Assembly (NCBI GenBank): GCA_013176395.1
Contig: JABMLP010000019.1
Span: 248,001-312,000, forward strand
Reading direction: 5' to 3'
Source: Venturia oleaginea
Taxonomy: Eukaryota > Ascomycota > Dothideomycetes > Venturiales > Venturiaceae
DNA length: 64,000 bases
This document shows positions 10,380-22,620 of this stretch, piece by piece. Numbering within the stretch: the stretch's first letter is position 1; the number at the start of each line of letters is the position of its first letter. The notes under the pieces were generated by a model. It saw nothing but the letters and a program-made list of their open reading frames with translations, ran no database searches and was not told the origin of the DNA. Both the position numbers and the translations under genes were made by a program.

Positions 10380-13300
10380 TCATCGCGGAGGTGTGTTCGC
10401 CAGCTGTGGGGTCGCAGCTGGAGAGAAACGGTTTGATGGAGTGTAACCCGGTGGTGCAGACGTGATGGAGGAGCGCTTTGCCTGCATCTGCTTCTGGGCA
10501 TAGATCTTCTTTTGAATGCTATGGAGACGAGTTCGCAATCCTTCTAGAACTATTCAACATCAGTCTTGCAAGTCACTGGAAACACGATAGGACACTTGCG
10601 TTTCTTGACAGTTACTCTGTCCTCGGACTCGAGACCATTAATCAAATCGTCTTCAGAATTTTCATCCTGCTTCGACGTGCTCTTGCGCTGGAACGAACGG
10701 TCATCATCATTGTCCAAAATAGCATCCAACATCCAGATGGCTGTGCGGTACGAAAGCTCACTGCCTTCGAAGTCCTCATGCGTGAGCTCATTGACGGCTG
10801 CGGTCCTGCTCATCTCCAAAGCCCGATCATACATGAGTTTCTCTGCCGTGATCCCAGTTGTCAGCATGACTTGATCAGTGGATGTGGCGACACTGCCTGC
10901 TGAAATCTCGGACGGCTCTGGGTGATTGTTTGGATGGCCAGGATGGTCCAGGGGCAACTGCTTCTGCGCGTCGACAAGCTTCCGGCTCACGAATTCTGAT
11001 TTCTCAAGCCCGTCGTTGAATTGCGTGCGTGCCCACTGGACAACCTGGTTGATCTTCACGGCGGCCGCAGTGGCATTGTTTGACTTTGTTGGAGCCGATC
11101 GAGGTGACTTCATTCCGACATCAGCTCGACTGTGGCGAAACCAGGCGGCAGAGATACTCATAATTTTTGTGAGGATTGCCAGAACCTTCACAAGAAGGAC
11201 AAGCGCCTCCTCTGCGATGACGAGAACTTGGTCTGCGGGCATGTCAGGCTCCTCCACTGCTACTGCTTCGGGAAATTGTCGACCTTTCCGTCCCTCGGCC
11301 ATACCTAGACCATGAGAGCTAATCGGACGACTTGGAAGGAGTTGTTGGTACTTGACATCGGCGAAGCCCCAAACGACATGGGCTCGCTGCGCTAGATCCT
11401 CGATCTTGTCCTTCGTCCGCGTATCATCGTCGCGAGAGTCCATGGTTCGAGTGCCGGCGCCAATCATAAGCATACTGCTTTGCTCGGTGGGATATGTAGG
11501 AAACGGCGCGTATCCTTGTGGTGGAGGAGAAGGACCTTTACCGGTTGGTGGCGAAAACCCCATTCCAAAAAGTCGGAAATTGGCCATGTTCAAAGCCTTG
11601 GAGATCGCTGACGTGGCCGATGTAGGAGAACGCCCATAGCGACGCTCGTACGAGCCACCACGCTGATGCATAGGTCCCTGACGTCCAACAACCTGCATAG
11701 AACCTTGACGAGTTTGATTTGACGCTGGCGCCGTGGACGAGAGTGGAACACCCGCAGTAGTGGCTCTGCGAACCATAGCTCCCTGTGCATTTCCAACGTG
11801 CGGGCTCAGAGCAAGCTCATCAGCAAAGGCATTGACCTCGACTTGTCGCTTTTCAACCAATACATAATCACGCTCAAAGGCAATGTCTTGAGCAGCACGC
11901 TCTCTAGCCTCCCCCTGACTTCTTTCATCTGGAATACGTCCACGTTCACGATCGAGATGCTCTTTCAACATTGACGTGCCTGCTGGTGGTGTTGCACGGC
12001 TGTTTCGTCGTTCGATAGTAGCCGCGGAGACTGTTCTCTCTTGTGGCTTTGGGGGAGCAGTGGCAGCACTCGTCAGAGTTGGACGGCACTCACGCGGTGC
12101 ACTGTTCTGAACGTCTGTTGAAGGCCTTCTCCCCTCAATGAAGTTTCCTTTCGGCGGGGTGTGAGAAGTCTCTGCCCGTGAAGATGGACGAGAGTTACGC
12201 GAAGAACTTGGAACTGGTGGAACGTCTGACCGAAGACTTATTTCCGAGTCTAGATGCCTAGTCTTTGGACTGCTCGATAATGTTTCAGACGGCCTCGTTC
12301 GAGAAATCCGAGAAGCCAGATTTTGTGCAAGTGGTTCTCGTGGTCGATCCTCCCCTACCAAGCCAGGAATTTCAGATACAACTACCTCATCCTGGAAAAA
12401 CACTTCATAAGCAACTCGCTCAGTTGGATTGCGCTTCAGTAACGATCGGATCAACTTCTTCATTCCAGAGCTGATCACTAGGCCAGCTGGAAATTTGATT
12501 CGATCATCGTTAAGCTCAATCTTCTTTAGCAACTCCACGTGGTTGCTGGCACGGAATGGGGGCCTGCCAACCATCATTTCGTGGAGGACTGTTCCCACAG
12601 ACCACAGATCGGCTTTCGCGTCATAACGTTCATATCGGAGAATTTCAGGCGCCATGTACAAAGGAGAGCCGCATAAGGTTTCGGCAAGCTCCAGGCTCGG
12701 CAGAAAACGTGCGAACCCGAAATCTGCAATCTTCAGCATGGGTAGCGATTCGATGCCCCTTGCTGGGATTACGGATTTCTCGTCAGTCATTACAGCGGTA
12801 CGTCCTTGATTTTTCTCATACCACAATCGGGATGGTACCAGAAGCAGATTCTGTGGTTTTATGTCGCGATGCAATAGGTCCTTCACTCGCATGAACTCCA
12901 AAGCACTTGCGATCTGCTGCACAAAATGCCTAACGACTACCTCATTCAAACCGCCAACCGCTGGCAGCGGATATTTCTGGGTCATATCCTTTGTGGCTTC
13001 GTGTTCTGAGAGAGACGATCTTTTCTTTATGAATAGGGAGAGATCTCCTAGCTCGCAGAATTCCATAACTAGATGTACTTGGATTTTGGTCCGACGACAA
13101 TCGAAGAGTGCCACGATATGGGGGTGGTGTAGGTCTCGGAGGATCTTGACTTCGGCTTCGAGGTTGTCTTGGAGCTTCTTGCTAAGTTTGGTGACATTGA
13201 CGGACTTGATGGCGACGAGAGATCCCTTGTGCTGTACGATATCAATTAGTACAGTCCGCAAAGAAGAGACCACTGTAATCTCTACAACGCAGACTTTAAA

Positions 13301-13473
13301 GCCGGCCAGCTGGCAACATGTCATACTCGGAGTAGATTCCGACTTACCCCATGAACACCTCTGTATACCATGGCGAAGCTGCCCTTTCCTATTTCATTAA
13401 GTCGTTTGAACTCGCCGATGATGCTCGGCTGCTCTGCCGGCGGTGGCACCCGCCGCAGCGAGTGTCGGTCCAT
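10380..13473 (-). CDS. ATG1: Autophagy-initiating Ser/Thr kinase Atg1 (ULK family)
   Basis: Three exons (13473-13348, 13231-10600, 10549-10380) give 975 aa, the usual length for filamentous fungi. Residues 1-42 hold the glycine loop (IGKGSFAMVY). Then come VAIK, the catalytic HRDIKPQN (about 162) and DFGFARFL (about 211), and an APE-type loop (GSPLYMAPEIL). A long disordered Ser/Pro/Arg-rich linker follows, then the helical C-terminal region that in this family binds Atg13 (from about residue 700). The last intron starts with GCAAGT, not GT: only this GC-AG splice (10599-10550) joins VTVKK in frame to LLEGLRTRLHSIQKK and a Pro-rich end. Without splicing the frame stops after 16 other residues. 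The start ATG at 13473 directly precedes MDRHSLRR, as in relatives. Confidence 0.95.
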
Positions 13474-14954
13474 GGCTGCGATTATGCCTAAGCACGATGC
13501 GGAGTGCGAATATGCCGTATACGAGTCTACAGGCGGCTGCTGGTGACTGCCTCTATCGGCGAAAATGTGGGTACAGAGTTGCTGTGATGTGGTTGCACAT
13601 TTGCCTCCTCAGTGCTGCTCTGTGTGTGGTGACCTCCCCTTAGCAGGGCGAGAGCTCAATGCAGGGTCGGCTGGACGTTGGTCGAGTACCACGGGGAAGG
13701 CAGCTCAATAGCAAGGGCGACGAGTAGGGATGTAGGGTCAAAGAAAAGTCGGTAGAAGCTGTAGGTAGGCTAAGACGTCGAATTGTCAGAAAGGCGAGGT
13801 CTCGATCTCAGCGAGTGGTGGTTAGCGTGCTGTGAGTGGATGCGGCGAATGTGGTGAACAGCGGTACGAGTATGGTAAAGAATACTGAGAGGAACAGTAG
13901 GATCAACGGGTACTGAATGGAGATACGGCCACGATGAATGGTGGAAGGAGATCAACTCCAGGGCTTGATGGAGGTTGGAATTGGAGTCGAGAGGATCTCT
14001 ATGGAGGTAGTGTCCTGTTGGTTGGGATGAGTGTATGTCGCCAAGGTAGAGGTGACTTAGAAGTCAATACATGACCCTGACTAGGTACCGACAATGCTTA
14101 TCGGCTGATAACGAGGCGCAATCGATGTAAATTACGAGCGAAAGTCACTCGGGGAACCGAACATCTGCCCCTCCAAGATCAAGCTTGAAGCCTCCACTAG
14201 CTGACCCGGTGGGCTATATCCCGTGGACGGCACTCCCCATCACGCGTACTGGCTATGACTGCAACGCGCCTCTATCGGCAAACGAATGGAATGCATGGAA
14301 CATACTTCCTTGCCTATCCCTTGTTAGTGCAGCCCATCGCTTCGATAACAGACACAGCCTGCCCCCTTAGGACTCCAGACTGAAGCTCTGTCTTGCTTCT
14401 CCAATCATACGCTGCGCGTCGAGTCGCGCCTATGCAGCGCCATCTCTTCCTCGGCCTCTCACTTTCTGCCACCGTATTGGAGGACCCTGACTTGGACCGT
14501 CATTGCCCGGCGGGTTCAGAGTTGAGTGCCTCATCGCATCGCTCACTTTCGACAAAGACAACGACCTTAGCCCATCATTCAACTTGCCGGCGTCATTTCT
14601 CTCTCTGAAGGGAACCAGATTTTCTCTCTCGGATTTTTCCATCGTGGGATCCATGTCGATTTGATTCTTGCCTTTCGCTATGAGATGTGTCTTGGAGGGT
14701 TATGAATGTACATATTGATATAGCTGGATCCTGTGATTCCGTTCCTTAATATTCACTTTCAGACATCAACCACTGAACTCTTGTAAGAGACTCTTTGGTC
14801 GAGAATCCTGGAGATGGGATGAGAATATATCTTCTGGCGTGAGCGTGATTCTTTATGAAATGGAGATGGAAACAAGAATATCATCCATTTCCAGTTCTCG
14901 ACAAGGGGAGAACGGTGGACTGAAATATCGATTGCGTACTTATCTGATTATAGG
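13474..14954. other. Gene-free upstream region of ATG1
   Basis: About 1.5 kb precedes the transposon at 14955. Short frames exist on both strands without coding character. The part next to 13473 is probably the ATG1 5' UTR and promoter. Confidence 0.5.
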
Positions 14955-15719
14955 TAACGTATTCCACCACCGAGCCGGCCAAACCACCGAGCCGGCCAAC
15001 TTTTCCTTGGCACGACCAACTCATGTTACGACTCTTCAATTTTATCGCTATCAACAATAGATTCCAAGTCCGTCGTGCTACTATCTGATTCAGAAGATAT
15101 TTCGATATCCTTTTTACACGTTCGCGCATTGTGCCCAGTCGCGCCGCAGTTCCCACAGCGCCTTTGAGTTGGTCGGGCTGTTTCTTGATCACCACTACTA
15201 CGAGTATTCTTTGATCCCTGAGGCGCAACAGACGCCTCAGCAGCTACCCGCGCTGCTGCAGTCCCGTACTCTACAGTACCACCTTGCTGGATCCGCTTCC
15301 TTTTACGCCATTTTCGCTTCATCATTACTGCCAATTGCTCTTCAAGCTCGTGGTTTCGTGCAATAAGTAGAGCGTTCTGGTTTAGCATCAATTCAGCGCG
15401 AATCCTCGCGAATCGAGATCGAGGATATATCGGATAATCGTTTGCTCTTCTATCGTAGTGAGCTTATGATAGTTTGGGCGAGTTTGAGATGGAGAGGTGA
15501 TTCCACGGAGCCGATCAGAGAGCCTTTGGTGTTTAACGTTAAAGGCTGTAGCAGCACGCCGTAGGCTTTGAAATTGGCCAGAGGTATAAGCCTGAAGAGC
15601 GAGATCAATTCTACCTTCTTCTTGAACGGCTATCGCGTTGCGTTGTTGAGACATTACGTGTTAAAGAGGATAAGGGCTGTGCCAAGGAAAAGTGGCCGGC
15701 TCGGTAGTGGAATACGTTA
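14955..15719 (-). mobile_element. Internally deleted pogo/Fot1-type DNA transposon
   Basis: The element is bounded by TA on both sides and by terminal inverted repeats beginning AACGTATTCCAC. The left end carries two tandem copies of a 17-bp unit (CCACCGAGCCGGCCAAA and a one-base variant); the right end has one partial copy. Inside, on the minus strand, are the start and the end of a Tc1/mariner-pogo transposase but no DDE domain, so it is a non-autonomous deletion derivative of about 765 bp. Its right half and a fragment at 62520 share near-identical coding sequence. Confidence 0.85.
15026..15654 (-). pseudogene. Transposase remnant: N-terminal HTH fused to C-terminal zinc knuckle
   Basis: From 15654 the frame starts MSQQRNAIAV and encodes a psq-type helix-turn-helix (AATAFNVKHQRLSDRLRG) and the beginning of the Tc5-type HTH, ending at a stop near 15388. 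A second frame (15391-15026) carries the transposase C-terminus: a basic segment (KRKWRKRKR), a CCHC knuckle (CGNCGATGHNARTC) and an acidic Ser-rich tail. The junction near 15388-15400 replaces the whole catalytic DDE domain, and the two parts are out of frame with each other, so no functional enzyme is made. Confidence 0.85.
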
Positions 15720-16840
15720 TTGGTTGGAAGAGGACAACTTTTATGGTGGACGCCATATATAGCCATCGCTTGATTTCCGACCGACTCCATTCCACGTCAA
15801 AGCAAATCTTAATGTGGAAAAAGTGTTCGAGCTGGTATATGTTTCGTCTTCGAGAAGCGTGGCGAAAGACCTGGTCCTACATTCTGCTGGAATATATCAA
15901 CCTCAACTTCTCCTAACAATACAATTCCCAAGCAGTAAGGAATGAAACGAGCTTCGGCACCGTCTCGAAACAAAAAACCCTCATTAGAATAAAGACTTCT
16001 GTCGGAATACCACCTTCGCTAAGGATATTCTGTACAGAAACCGAATACCTTCTCTCGCCCGGTCAAAATGCGCAGTGGACACTCTCAAGCCTGTCTCTTC
16101 CAGCGTCCAAGTACGTGAAGCTAAAGAAGAGGCATCACCATCTTTGATAGAAAACTCCATGTCAAAACCATCACTATTGCTAAATATTATCGGAATTGCT
16201 GGCTGTGGAAAAGCGTTTTGCATGCTGATGCATCTCACATGGCCTGCTAAGTCACAAATTCACCTTCAACTGATAGCAATCGTACATGCACAAATTCGAG
16301 ATCCATCTCATGACAATGCTGGCAATGTTCAACGATCGAAATGCCTATTAAACTTTAGCGGTATTAATCGAGGCTAATTTGACGGCTGTTTGTAGTTATA
16401 GCTTTGACTGTCTAACAGAACAGCAAGGACGCGCATTGATGCCGCCAGGATCTAGCGCCTCCCATTCAACTTCAAAGCACTCTCTCAATCACCATCGAAG
16501 GATTAGCGGGGCGCGACCCATCATGATAGGACATGGGACGCAGATTGGTGAGACTGTGAGTCGTTTGGCATGGAGTCTTCGTGGGTCGTGGGTTGTTGTC
16601 TGCAGTCTGCCTTATTGGTCGTGTCGACGATGCACGCCAAGCACCCGCTGAATTTCCGATCATCCTGTCGCTGTCAAGACGGCAAACTAACAGAGGATTT
16701 CGATAAGAATGTCGAGTGGAAGATGGAAGAAGTCGGCGCTGTGGACAAGAAGTGGCATAAACTTTCGTCGCGTCGAAGAATATTTCCGTTTCCGCCCGCG
16801 CTGTGCACTCGGTCGAAAGTGCAACGCCAACAACTTTACC
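15720..16840. other. Intergenic between transposon and AlkB-like gene
   Basis: I see nothing with coding support here. The stretch nearest 16841 probably holds the promoter and 5' UTR of the dioxygenase gene. Confidence 0.45.
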
Positions 16841-17981
16841 ATGCAACATTCCAATGGCAGAAAGCACGATGTCCATGCCATGCCGCCGCAGGCCATCTGT
16901 GATTTGTACCGACATTACCAGAAACTGGACAATGCCTCGATTGATGCCGATGTCAATATCGTGGACTTCAGATGCGGCCTCACCCTAGAACAGCAAGAAA
17001 GAATCGTGCCCGTAAGCACTGTCTCGGCTGAGGTCATTATAGAGGACTGAGAAGGCTTTCAGAACTGCCAATGGAGACAATCGTGCTGGTGAAGGTTCAG
17101 CGCCTCGTTCATGCACAATTTATGAGCACAAGGATTTTCAAGGTATCAAGAAACGCTCGTTCAGTTTAAGAAATTGATGCTCATATCGGCCAGGTCTTCG
17201 ACTCCTGCCTTCGCTCCTCCCACCAGAGTGCCAGCTTATAATGCTAGACAGCATAATGCACCGGGATCTGTCAAACCCCCTCCACACCATAAACCTGACC
17301 CAGGACTACCAAATCCCATATCCTCCTACATCTTTGTCGGAAGAGCGAGCCTCTTTTTTTAAATACCCACAATTCCATCCCTCTGGATCACAGACCTTCC
17401 AGCCCTTGAATCCGCTGTCCACAAACAAACCTCTAAATGTCGCGCAATTTTTACAAAAGAAGCTACGTTGGCTCACGCTGGGAGACCAGTACAATTGGTC
17501 AACACGTCTCTATCCCACAGAGTCACCAACTCCGTTTCCCTCGGACATATCTGCCTTGGTCACGACCCTCTTTGAGAAAGCATTCGTCCCCGAGAGTGGC
17601 GTTGTGCTGCTGTACAGTCCCAAAGATTATATGCCAGTCCACCGCGACGTCTCTGAGCAATGTGGACACAAGCTCGCAAGTTTCACTTTGGGTTGTGATG
17701 GTCTTTTCATCATTTCTCGAGACAAGGACTCTTCTGCTTCAGCTGGTGAGGAGCAAGAAACGGTGGTCATACGTGTGAGAAGTGGCGATGTGGTGGAGAT
17801 GGGAGGAGAAACGAGATGGGCCTGGCATGCTATGCCGAAAGTAATGGCTAATACATGTCCAACTTTCATGCAAGATTGGCCAGTGAAGCAAGGCCAAGGC
17901 ACACCGCGGGAGTACGAAAAATGGAAAGGCTACATGAAGGGCAAAAGGCTCAATATCTCGTGTCGTCAAGTCTGGAACTGA
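16841..17981 (+). CDS. AlkB-like (ALKBH1-type) 2-oxoglutarate/Fe(II) dioxygenase
   Basis: Three exons (16841-17011, 17055-17142, 17194-17981) give 348 aa. Residues 1-57 hold the family's N-terminal block (VHAMPPQAICDLYRHYQKLD, NIVDF). The catalytic double-stranded beta-helix shows the iron ligands His235-x-Asp237 (HRDVSEQ) and His297 (WAWHAMP) and the 2-oxoglutarate-binding Arg in SCRQVWN near the C-terminus. The family demethylates nucleic acids (ALKBH1: tRNA m1A, and other proposed substrates). The ATG at 16841 is chosen over the in-frame 16709 because the extra 44 residues look noncoding and homologs begin near here. Intron 1 uses a GAAG acceptor (or GAG three bases earlier), which is weaker than usual. 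Confidence 0.88.
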
Positions 17982-18283
17982 AGAATCCAACTGATTTGAG
18001 GCTCCTCGTATCTTACTGAACGAAGAGATCATCCAGACGCTGATTCTTAAATAAACGCGATCAATCCGTGCGCCAGTCCAACGGCTTGCGCCTGGACGAG
18101 AGGTTAAGATCCGTTTTTGTTGTTTTTTCGATATCATTCGAAACCAAGGGGTGGGACATTGTTGGTCGCTGGTTTGACTTTCATCCTCATTTGAGGCCGC
18201 ACTTGACTACTTTTCCTACCTTTTTGCTACTCTTCTTCCACAGTCCTGGCCTCAAAAACCAAAAAACCTTCGAACCCTTGACC
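17982..18283. other. Short intergenic spacer
   Basis: About 300 bp separate the dioxygenase stop from the F-box-like remnant. No feature is recognised. Confidence 0.5.
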
Positions 18284-18833
18284 ATGGCTGACAAAAATCG
18301 GATGCTCCATCTTCCAAGAGAACTGCGCGACGAAATATATGCCCATCTCTTCGCGCCAGCCCCGATCCTCCGCCGACGCTCATGCTTAAGTTCCGGTAAA
18401 CCACACTCTCCGGAGCAACGAAGCACTTGACGTCCTCCTCAGCACAATCTCCAAGAGTCCAATCCTTTGCGCACCACCCCGAGGAACGAAAATATTCAGA
18501 TTCAAAAGTTGGCAATTTATATTTCAAAAAGCTACTATTGTTGATCTGGTTCCTTTCTTCTGGCCCCAGCTACAGCAGTTTAGTCCGTATCCTATCAACA
18601 ACAAGGGTCTCTTTACCATAATAGTCCACTTCAAGAGGATGGTCAAATCAGCGTCGCCTTTTCGAGCAGCCCACAATATCAAAGCCAAGCTTTCTGGGCT
18701 TGCCACTGTTCAGGTGAAAAGAGGTAGAGATCATCTAATCCGCAGATTTGATAGGAGAGGGAACTATGCTCACCACCTTCGAGAACACCGGGCAAAGGAC
18801 TGCAGTAGAAAAAGCATAGTTGGCAGAATATGA
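18284..18833 (+). pseudogene. F-box-like fungal protein, apparently frameshifted
   Basis: The ATG at 18284 opens MADKNRMLHLPRELRDEIYAHLFAPAP, a start typical of the many fungal F-box-like/2EXR-type proteins of unknown function. The frame closes at 18430. A different frame from about 18404 is open for about 140 codons (SNEALDVLLSTISKSPILCAP ... to TGA at 18831-18833) and reads like the continuation of the same protein. A GT-AG intron at 18392-18438 would lead into a third frame with weak character. I therefore read this as a damaged copy; an undetected intron is the alternative. Confidence 0.45.
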
Positions 18834-19973
18834 TGAGGCCCAGAGGTTGGGATGAGTACTGCTAAACAATATTACCCTCAGCCTACTTGTATGGTAAAGT
18901 AAACTCGAATTACCTAGTACTATCTTAGTGCCTAATAGTTTCTAGCATATCAAAGGCCTATGCTACAAAATGGCGCCTCTGCTGCTGTACCGACAAGAGA
19001 GGAGGAACTTGTAATAGCTCCACAACTACCAAACTCATCAATGCCCGTACCGATAGATGAGTTATGTCGAAGCAGGCCTGGGGTACAACTCAAGGCGCTT
19101 CTTTCTACAGCATAAGTAAGACTCTCTACATCCAATCTTATGTACTGGTACTAATTCTTGTAGACTGCTGGGGACATGCAAAAGATATTCCAGGACTAGA
19201 GGATGGATGGGATTGGAGATAAAGAGATGGGTGCATGGTGCGGTAGATTTCCTTACAATTCGAGTTACAGGTGCTTTAATCCCTTCTCAGGGCTGGATTG
19301 CAGAAATCCAAGTTAGAAGGCGCGATGCGCGATTCAGACTTGTGCGCCGAGATTCTTGGGCTAGAATAGTAAGAACCAGGATAGGAAATATATACGGCTT
19401 TCGGCTTTCTTACTTGTCTACATTCATCCGAACTCCGACCGCAAGTACGAGGATGATTTATAAGATGGAAGGTACGCACGGCTTTCGGCTTCCTAACTTA
19501 CCTGCATTCATCCGAAGTCCGACAGCAACTACGAAAGGATGGTTGATAAGATGGAAGCCCCGCACTTGCGTATGGCCATCAAGTCAGCTCATCACCGTTT
19601 GTAGAAAATCTCTCCCCACTGCTCACATCTTGCGCCCATACTCTCAACGATTCTCAACGATTTACCACCTCATCTATCTGAACAGGATGGACTCTTCTGC
19701 GTTGCGTTACGTACTTGACCACAGGGTCACCAGTTCTTTTATCCTCGTTTGTCTCCCTTGGCTTAGTGGCCAGAAGAATTGTTGAAGCTGACTGTTACCC
19801 AGTCTTCGATAGTGGTGGCCATATCTATCGCTAACGATGTCTTGCACGGACAACGAACTTCGGAGATTAGAACATGGACAACGATCGGCACTTTGTTGAT
19901 TTTGGTTTGTGGATGATCAACTCATGTCGGCTCAATGGCTGAATATCGATAGAGTTCTCTGTCCTGGGGCCCT
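18834..19973. other. Gene-free interval with an 84-bp tandem duplication
   Basis: No gene is supported. A 192-codon frame at 19207-19785 exists only because a tandem duplication (19395-19562) carries it; it has no recognisable domain. Confidence 0.5.
19395..19562 (+). repeat. Two tandem copies of an 84-bp unit, diverged
   Basis: Both copies start CGGCTTTCGGCTT (19395 and 19479) and contain ACATTCATCC/GCATTCATCC and AAGATGGAAG blocks. They differ by scattered substitutions and a few small indels. Confidence 0.8.
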
Positions 19974-21674
19974 ATGCTCGTATCTGATGCACATAGCACC
20001 ACCTCAAAAATAGTCGCTGTCACAGGAGCCATAACTTTTATGGTAAGCTTACATCTTGTCGTCTATGTGACAAAACTGACAGAAATAGGCTGTACTCTAC
20101 AATGCTGCCTACGCTATATACAACATTTACTTCCATCCCCTAGCTAAATTCCCAGGACCGAAGTTGGCAGCGGCATCCAAAATCTACCAAGCTCTATATA
20201 CAGTCCGAGGTCGACGACACAAAATGGACGCCAAACTGCATGAAAGATATGGCGAAGTTGTCCGTTGCGCACCCGATTCGCTTTCGTTCATTAATGAATC
20301 TGCGTGGCGTGATATTTACATGGTGCGGCAACCGCAGATGGTAAAAGTCACGAAGTCTCAGACTGTAAATGGTGCTCACAGTCTCATTGCGGCGCCGGAT
20401 GATATACATGCTAGGCAGCGGAAAGTTGTAGCCCACGCTTTTTCTGAGAAGGCTGTAAGTGTGGCAAGGTCTTCTGCTTCCCTTTCAAATACTGACAAAC
20501 TCCAAAGCTTCGTGAACAAGAGCCCTTGATGAAGATATACATGGATCTCCTCATCGATAATTTACGCAAGGATGCGAAGGCATCAACAAAGACCAACATA
20601 GTGGAGGAGTTCAATTACCTCACATTCGACCTGGTAGGTGACTTGACCTTCGCCTCTCCGTTTGACGCACTCAAAGACAGAAAAGAGCATCCCTGGATGG
20701 CCACATTCTTCCAATCGATTATTGAAGAGACTGTACAGCACGAATTTTTCGGCTTTCCTCTACTTGCTCCATTTGCTTCTTTATTCACCAGTTCGCTCAG
20801 AAAAGCGTTTATGAGACAGATCAAATACACGCAAGAAAAAGTCAAGGAAAGAATCGGGCAAGGTACTCAGCGACCAGATTTCATGGCTCAAGTGTTGAAA
20901 AACAACGATCTTGAAGATGATAGTAAGGGCATGACAAGAGCGGAGATTGATATGACTTTCAATCTACTTATGATCGCTGGCAGCGAGACTACAGCTACCT
21001 TGCTCAGTGGGTGCATGTACTTGCTATCCAAAAACAAGAGAGTAGCGGAAGAGTTGAAGATGGAAGTAAGACAAGCATTTAAAGAAGCCAGCGAGATCAC
21101 TGTGGTGAAAGTAAGTTTGTGTTCCAAGTCCCAATGCGCCTGCTGACACAATCTCGCAGGTCAATCAGCTACCCTACCTTCTTGCTGTTATAGAAGAGGC
21201 CCTAAGAATCTACCCGCCAGTGCCGGTCTCCCTCGGTCGTGTAACTCCAGCCGAGGGCGCTAGTATCAGCGGTCAATGGATCCCCGGAAATGTATGCACT
21301 CCACATGGACAACTACTCGTTATTAGGCACTGATCTTCTCCCAGACTATCGTCGGTGTTCCCCAACTAGCTGCAAATTACTCAACAGTCAACTTCACCTC
21401 TCCTAAAGAGTTCTCACCCGAGCGATTCCTTCCTCAAGCAGACAAAAGATTCGCAGGAGATCACAGGGCCGCTTCGCAGCCTTTCTCGGCAGGCCCTCGA
21501 AATTGTGTGGGCAGGAATCTAGCGTATTCAGAGATGAAGCTAGCGCTTTGTAGGGTTGTGTATGAGTTTGACTTTGAGATTGTTGATAAAGAGGATGATT
21601 GGTTCGACCAAAAAGTATACGCCATCTGGGACAAAAAGCCATTGATGATGAGATTCACGGAGAGGACAATGTAG
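19974..21674 (+). CDS. Cytochrome P450 monooxygenase
   Basis: Five exons (19974-20042, 20089-20454, 20508-21110, 21160-21291, 21345-21674) sum to exactly 499 aa. An N-terminal hydrophobic membrane anchor (about residues 10-35) is followed by the hinge FPGPK. The I-helix oxygen-binding motif is AGSETT (about 301-306), the K-helix ExxR is EALR (about 359-362), PERF follows, and the heme loop is FSAGPRNCVG with thiolate ligand Cys444. The sequence type resembles the isotrichodermin C-15 hydroxylase/CYP3-like group of fungal P450s, but the substrate cannot be read from sequence. No biosynthetic neighbours (PKS, NRPS, terpene cyclase) are present, so nothing ties it to a metabolite cluster here. 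Confidence 0.95.
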
Positions 21675-22620
21675 ATAGCTTCAATGTCGTGTTTTTTCGG
21701 CGAAACTTAGATCTAGACCGCGATTCTTTCGTTTATATTCCATGAAATCTGTCTAACCACCATGCAAGATAATCCATAAATTATACATGGTGCTCTGCTA
21801 AGGCTGAATCTAACTGTCTGGCCCACACAATATGAAAATTTGAGTGGCGCCTATCTCATATCTCTAAATACCTCTACAAGAACAGATTCGTCCTTCGTCG
21901 ACTACGATCCTGTCGTGGCGAAACTCTACTAACAGCCAAAGAATGTTGTCAGTACCAGCCAATTCGCAAGTACATACGCTGATGTCACGCCTGCGCCTGC
22001 GTACCAGGGCAGACTTTTCGTAATAACAATATAGCGAGATCAAGCCTTGTATGGTCTGGGAAGTTTGAAATTGGGCTAGGCGAAATGTGGGAGCTTGTTG
22101 GAAGAAATGATAATTTTATTTCCTGATATCAAGTGTGATTATGAGAGTCGAGAGGGTGGGGCATGCGATTTTTCTGCATCCTTCTGTTCGAAAGACTTTT
22201 GGTGTCATTGATCGATCTTTGTGAATGACTGATGCTGTCTGAAGAGTACGAAAATACCACTGTCTAGTTCCAAAGTGTCGATTTGACAGGTTCGGAGAGG
22301 CATAGGCGTTGTTCCAAATGCGTTACCACGATAGGAATGAGTCAGCCTAGCAATTCGCCTTGTTGTCATATGCTAATTCCCTTTAATTGACAGGCATTCC
22401 AGGACGTTCTGCTTTCCATACAAGCTGGAGATGATTCAGCGTGGTTCCTAAATCGACACCGACGCCAACAGCTTTCCGAATCAACACCCCACTGCGCCGA
22501 TCAACGTTACGGACAAACTAAACCCTTGCACCGAACACTCCAACTCCAACCATATCTCTGAAATTGCGCGACACCCCCTCCCTTACTTCCTTCACAAATT
22601 GTTCTGCTCGTAACCCTCCA
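21675..22620. other. Intergenic between P450 and HEL2
   Basis: About 950 bp with no supported gene; it probably holds the P450 3' UTR and the HEL2 promoter and 5' UTR. Confidence 0.5.

Noticed and set aside
10550..13324. ATG1 read as one 924-codon frame starting MTCCQLAG
   Set aside because: The first 31 codons are intron sequence; the kinase glycine loop lies in the upstream exon 13473-13348, and the true end lies beyond a GC-AG intron.
19207..19785. 192-codon open frame
   Set aside because: Its length comes from an 84-bp tandem duplication; it has no domain, no coding-like bias and no clear promoter or splice partners.
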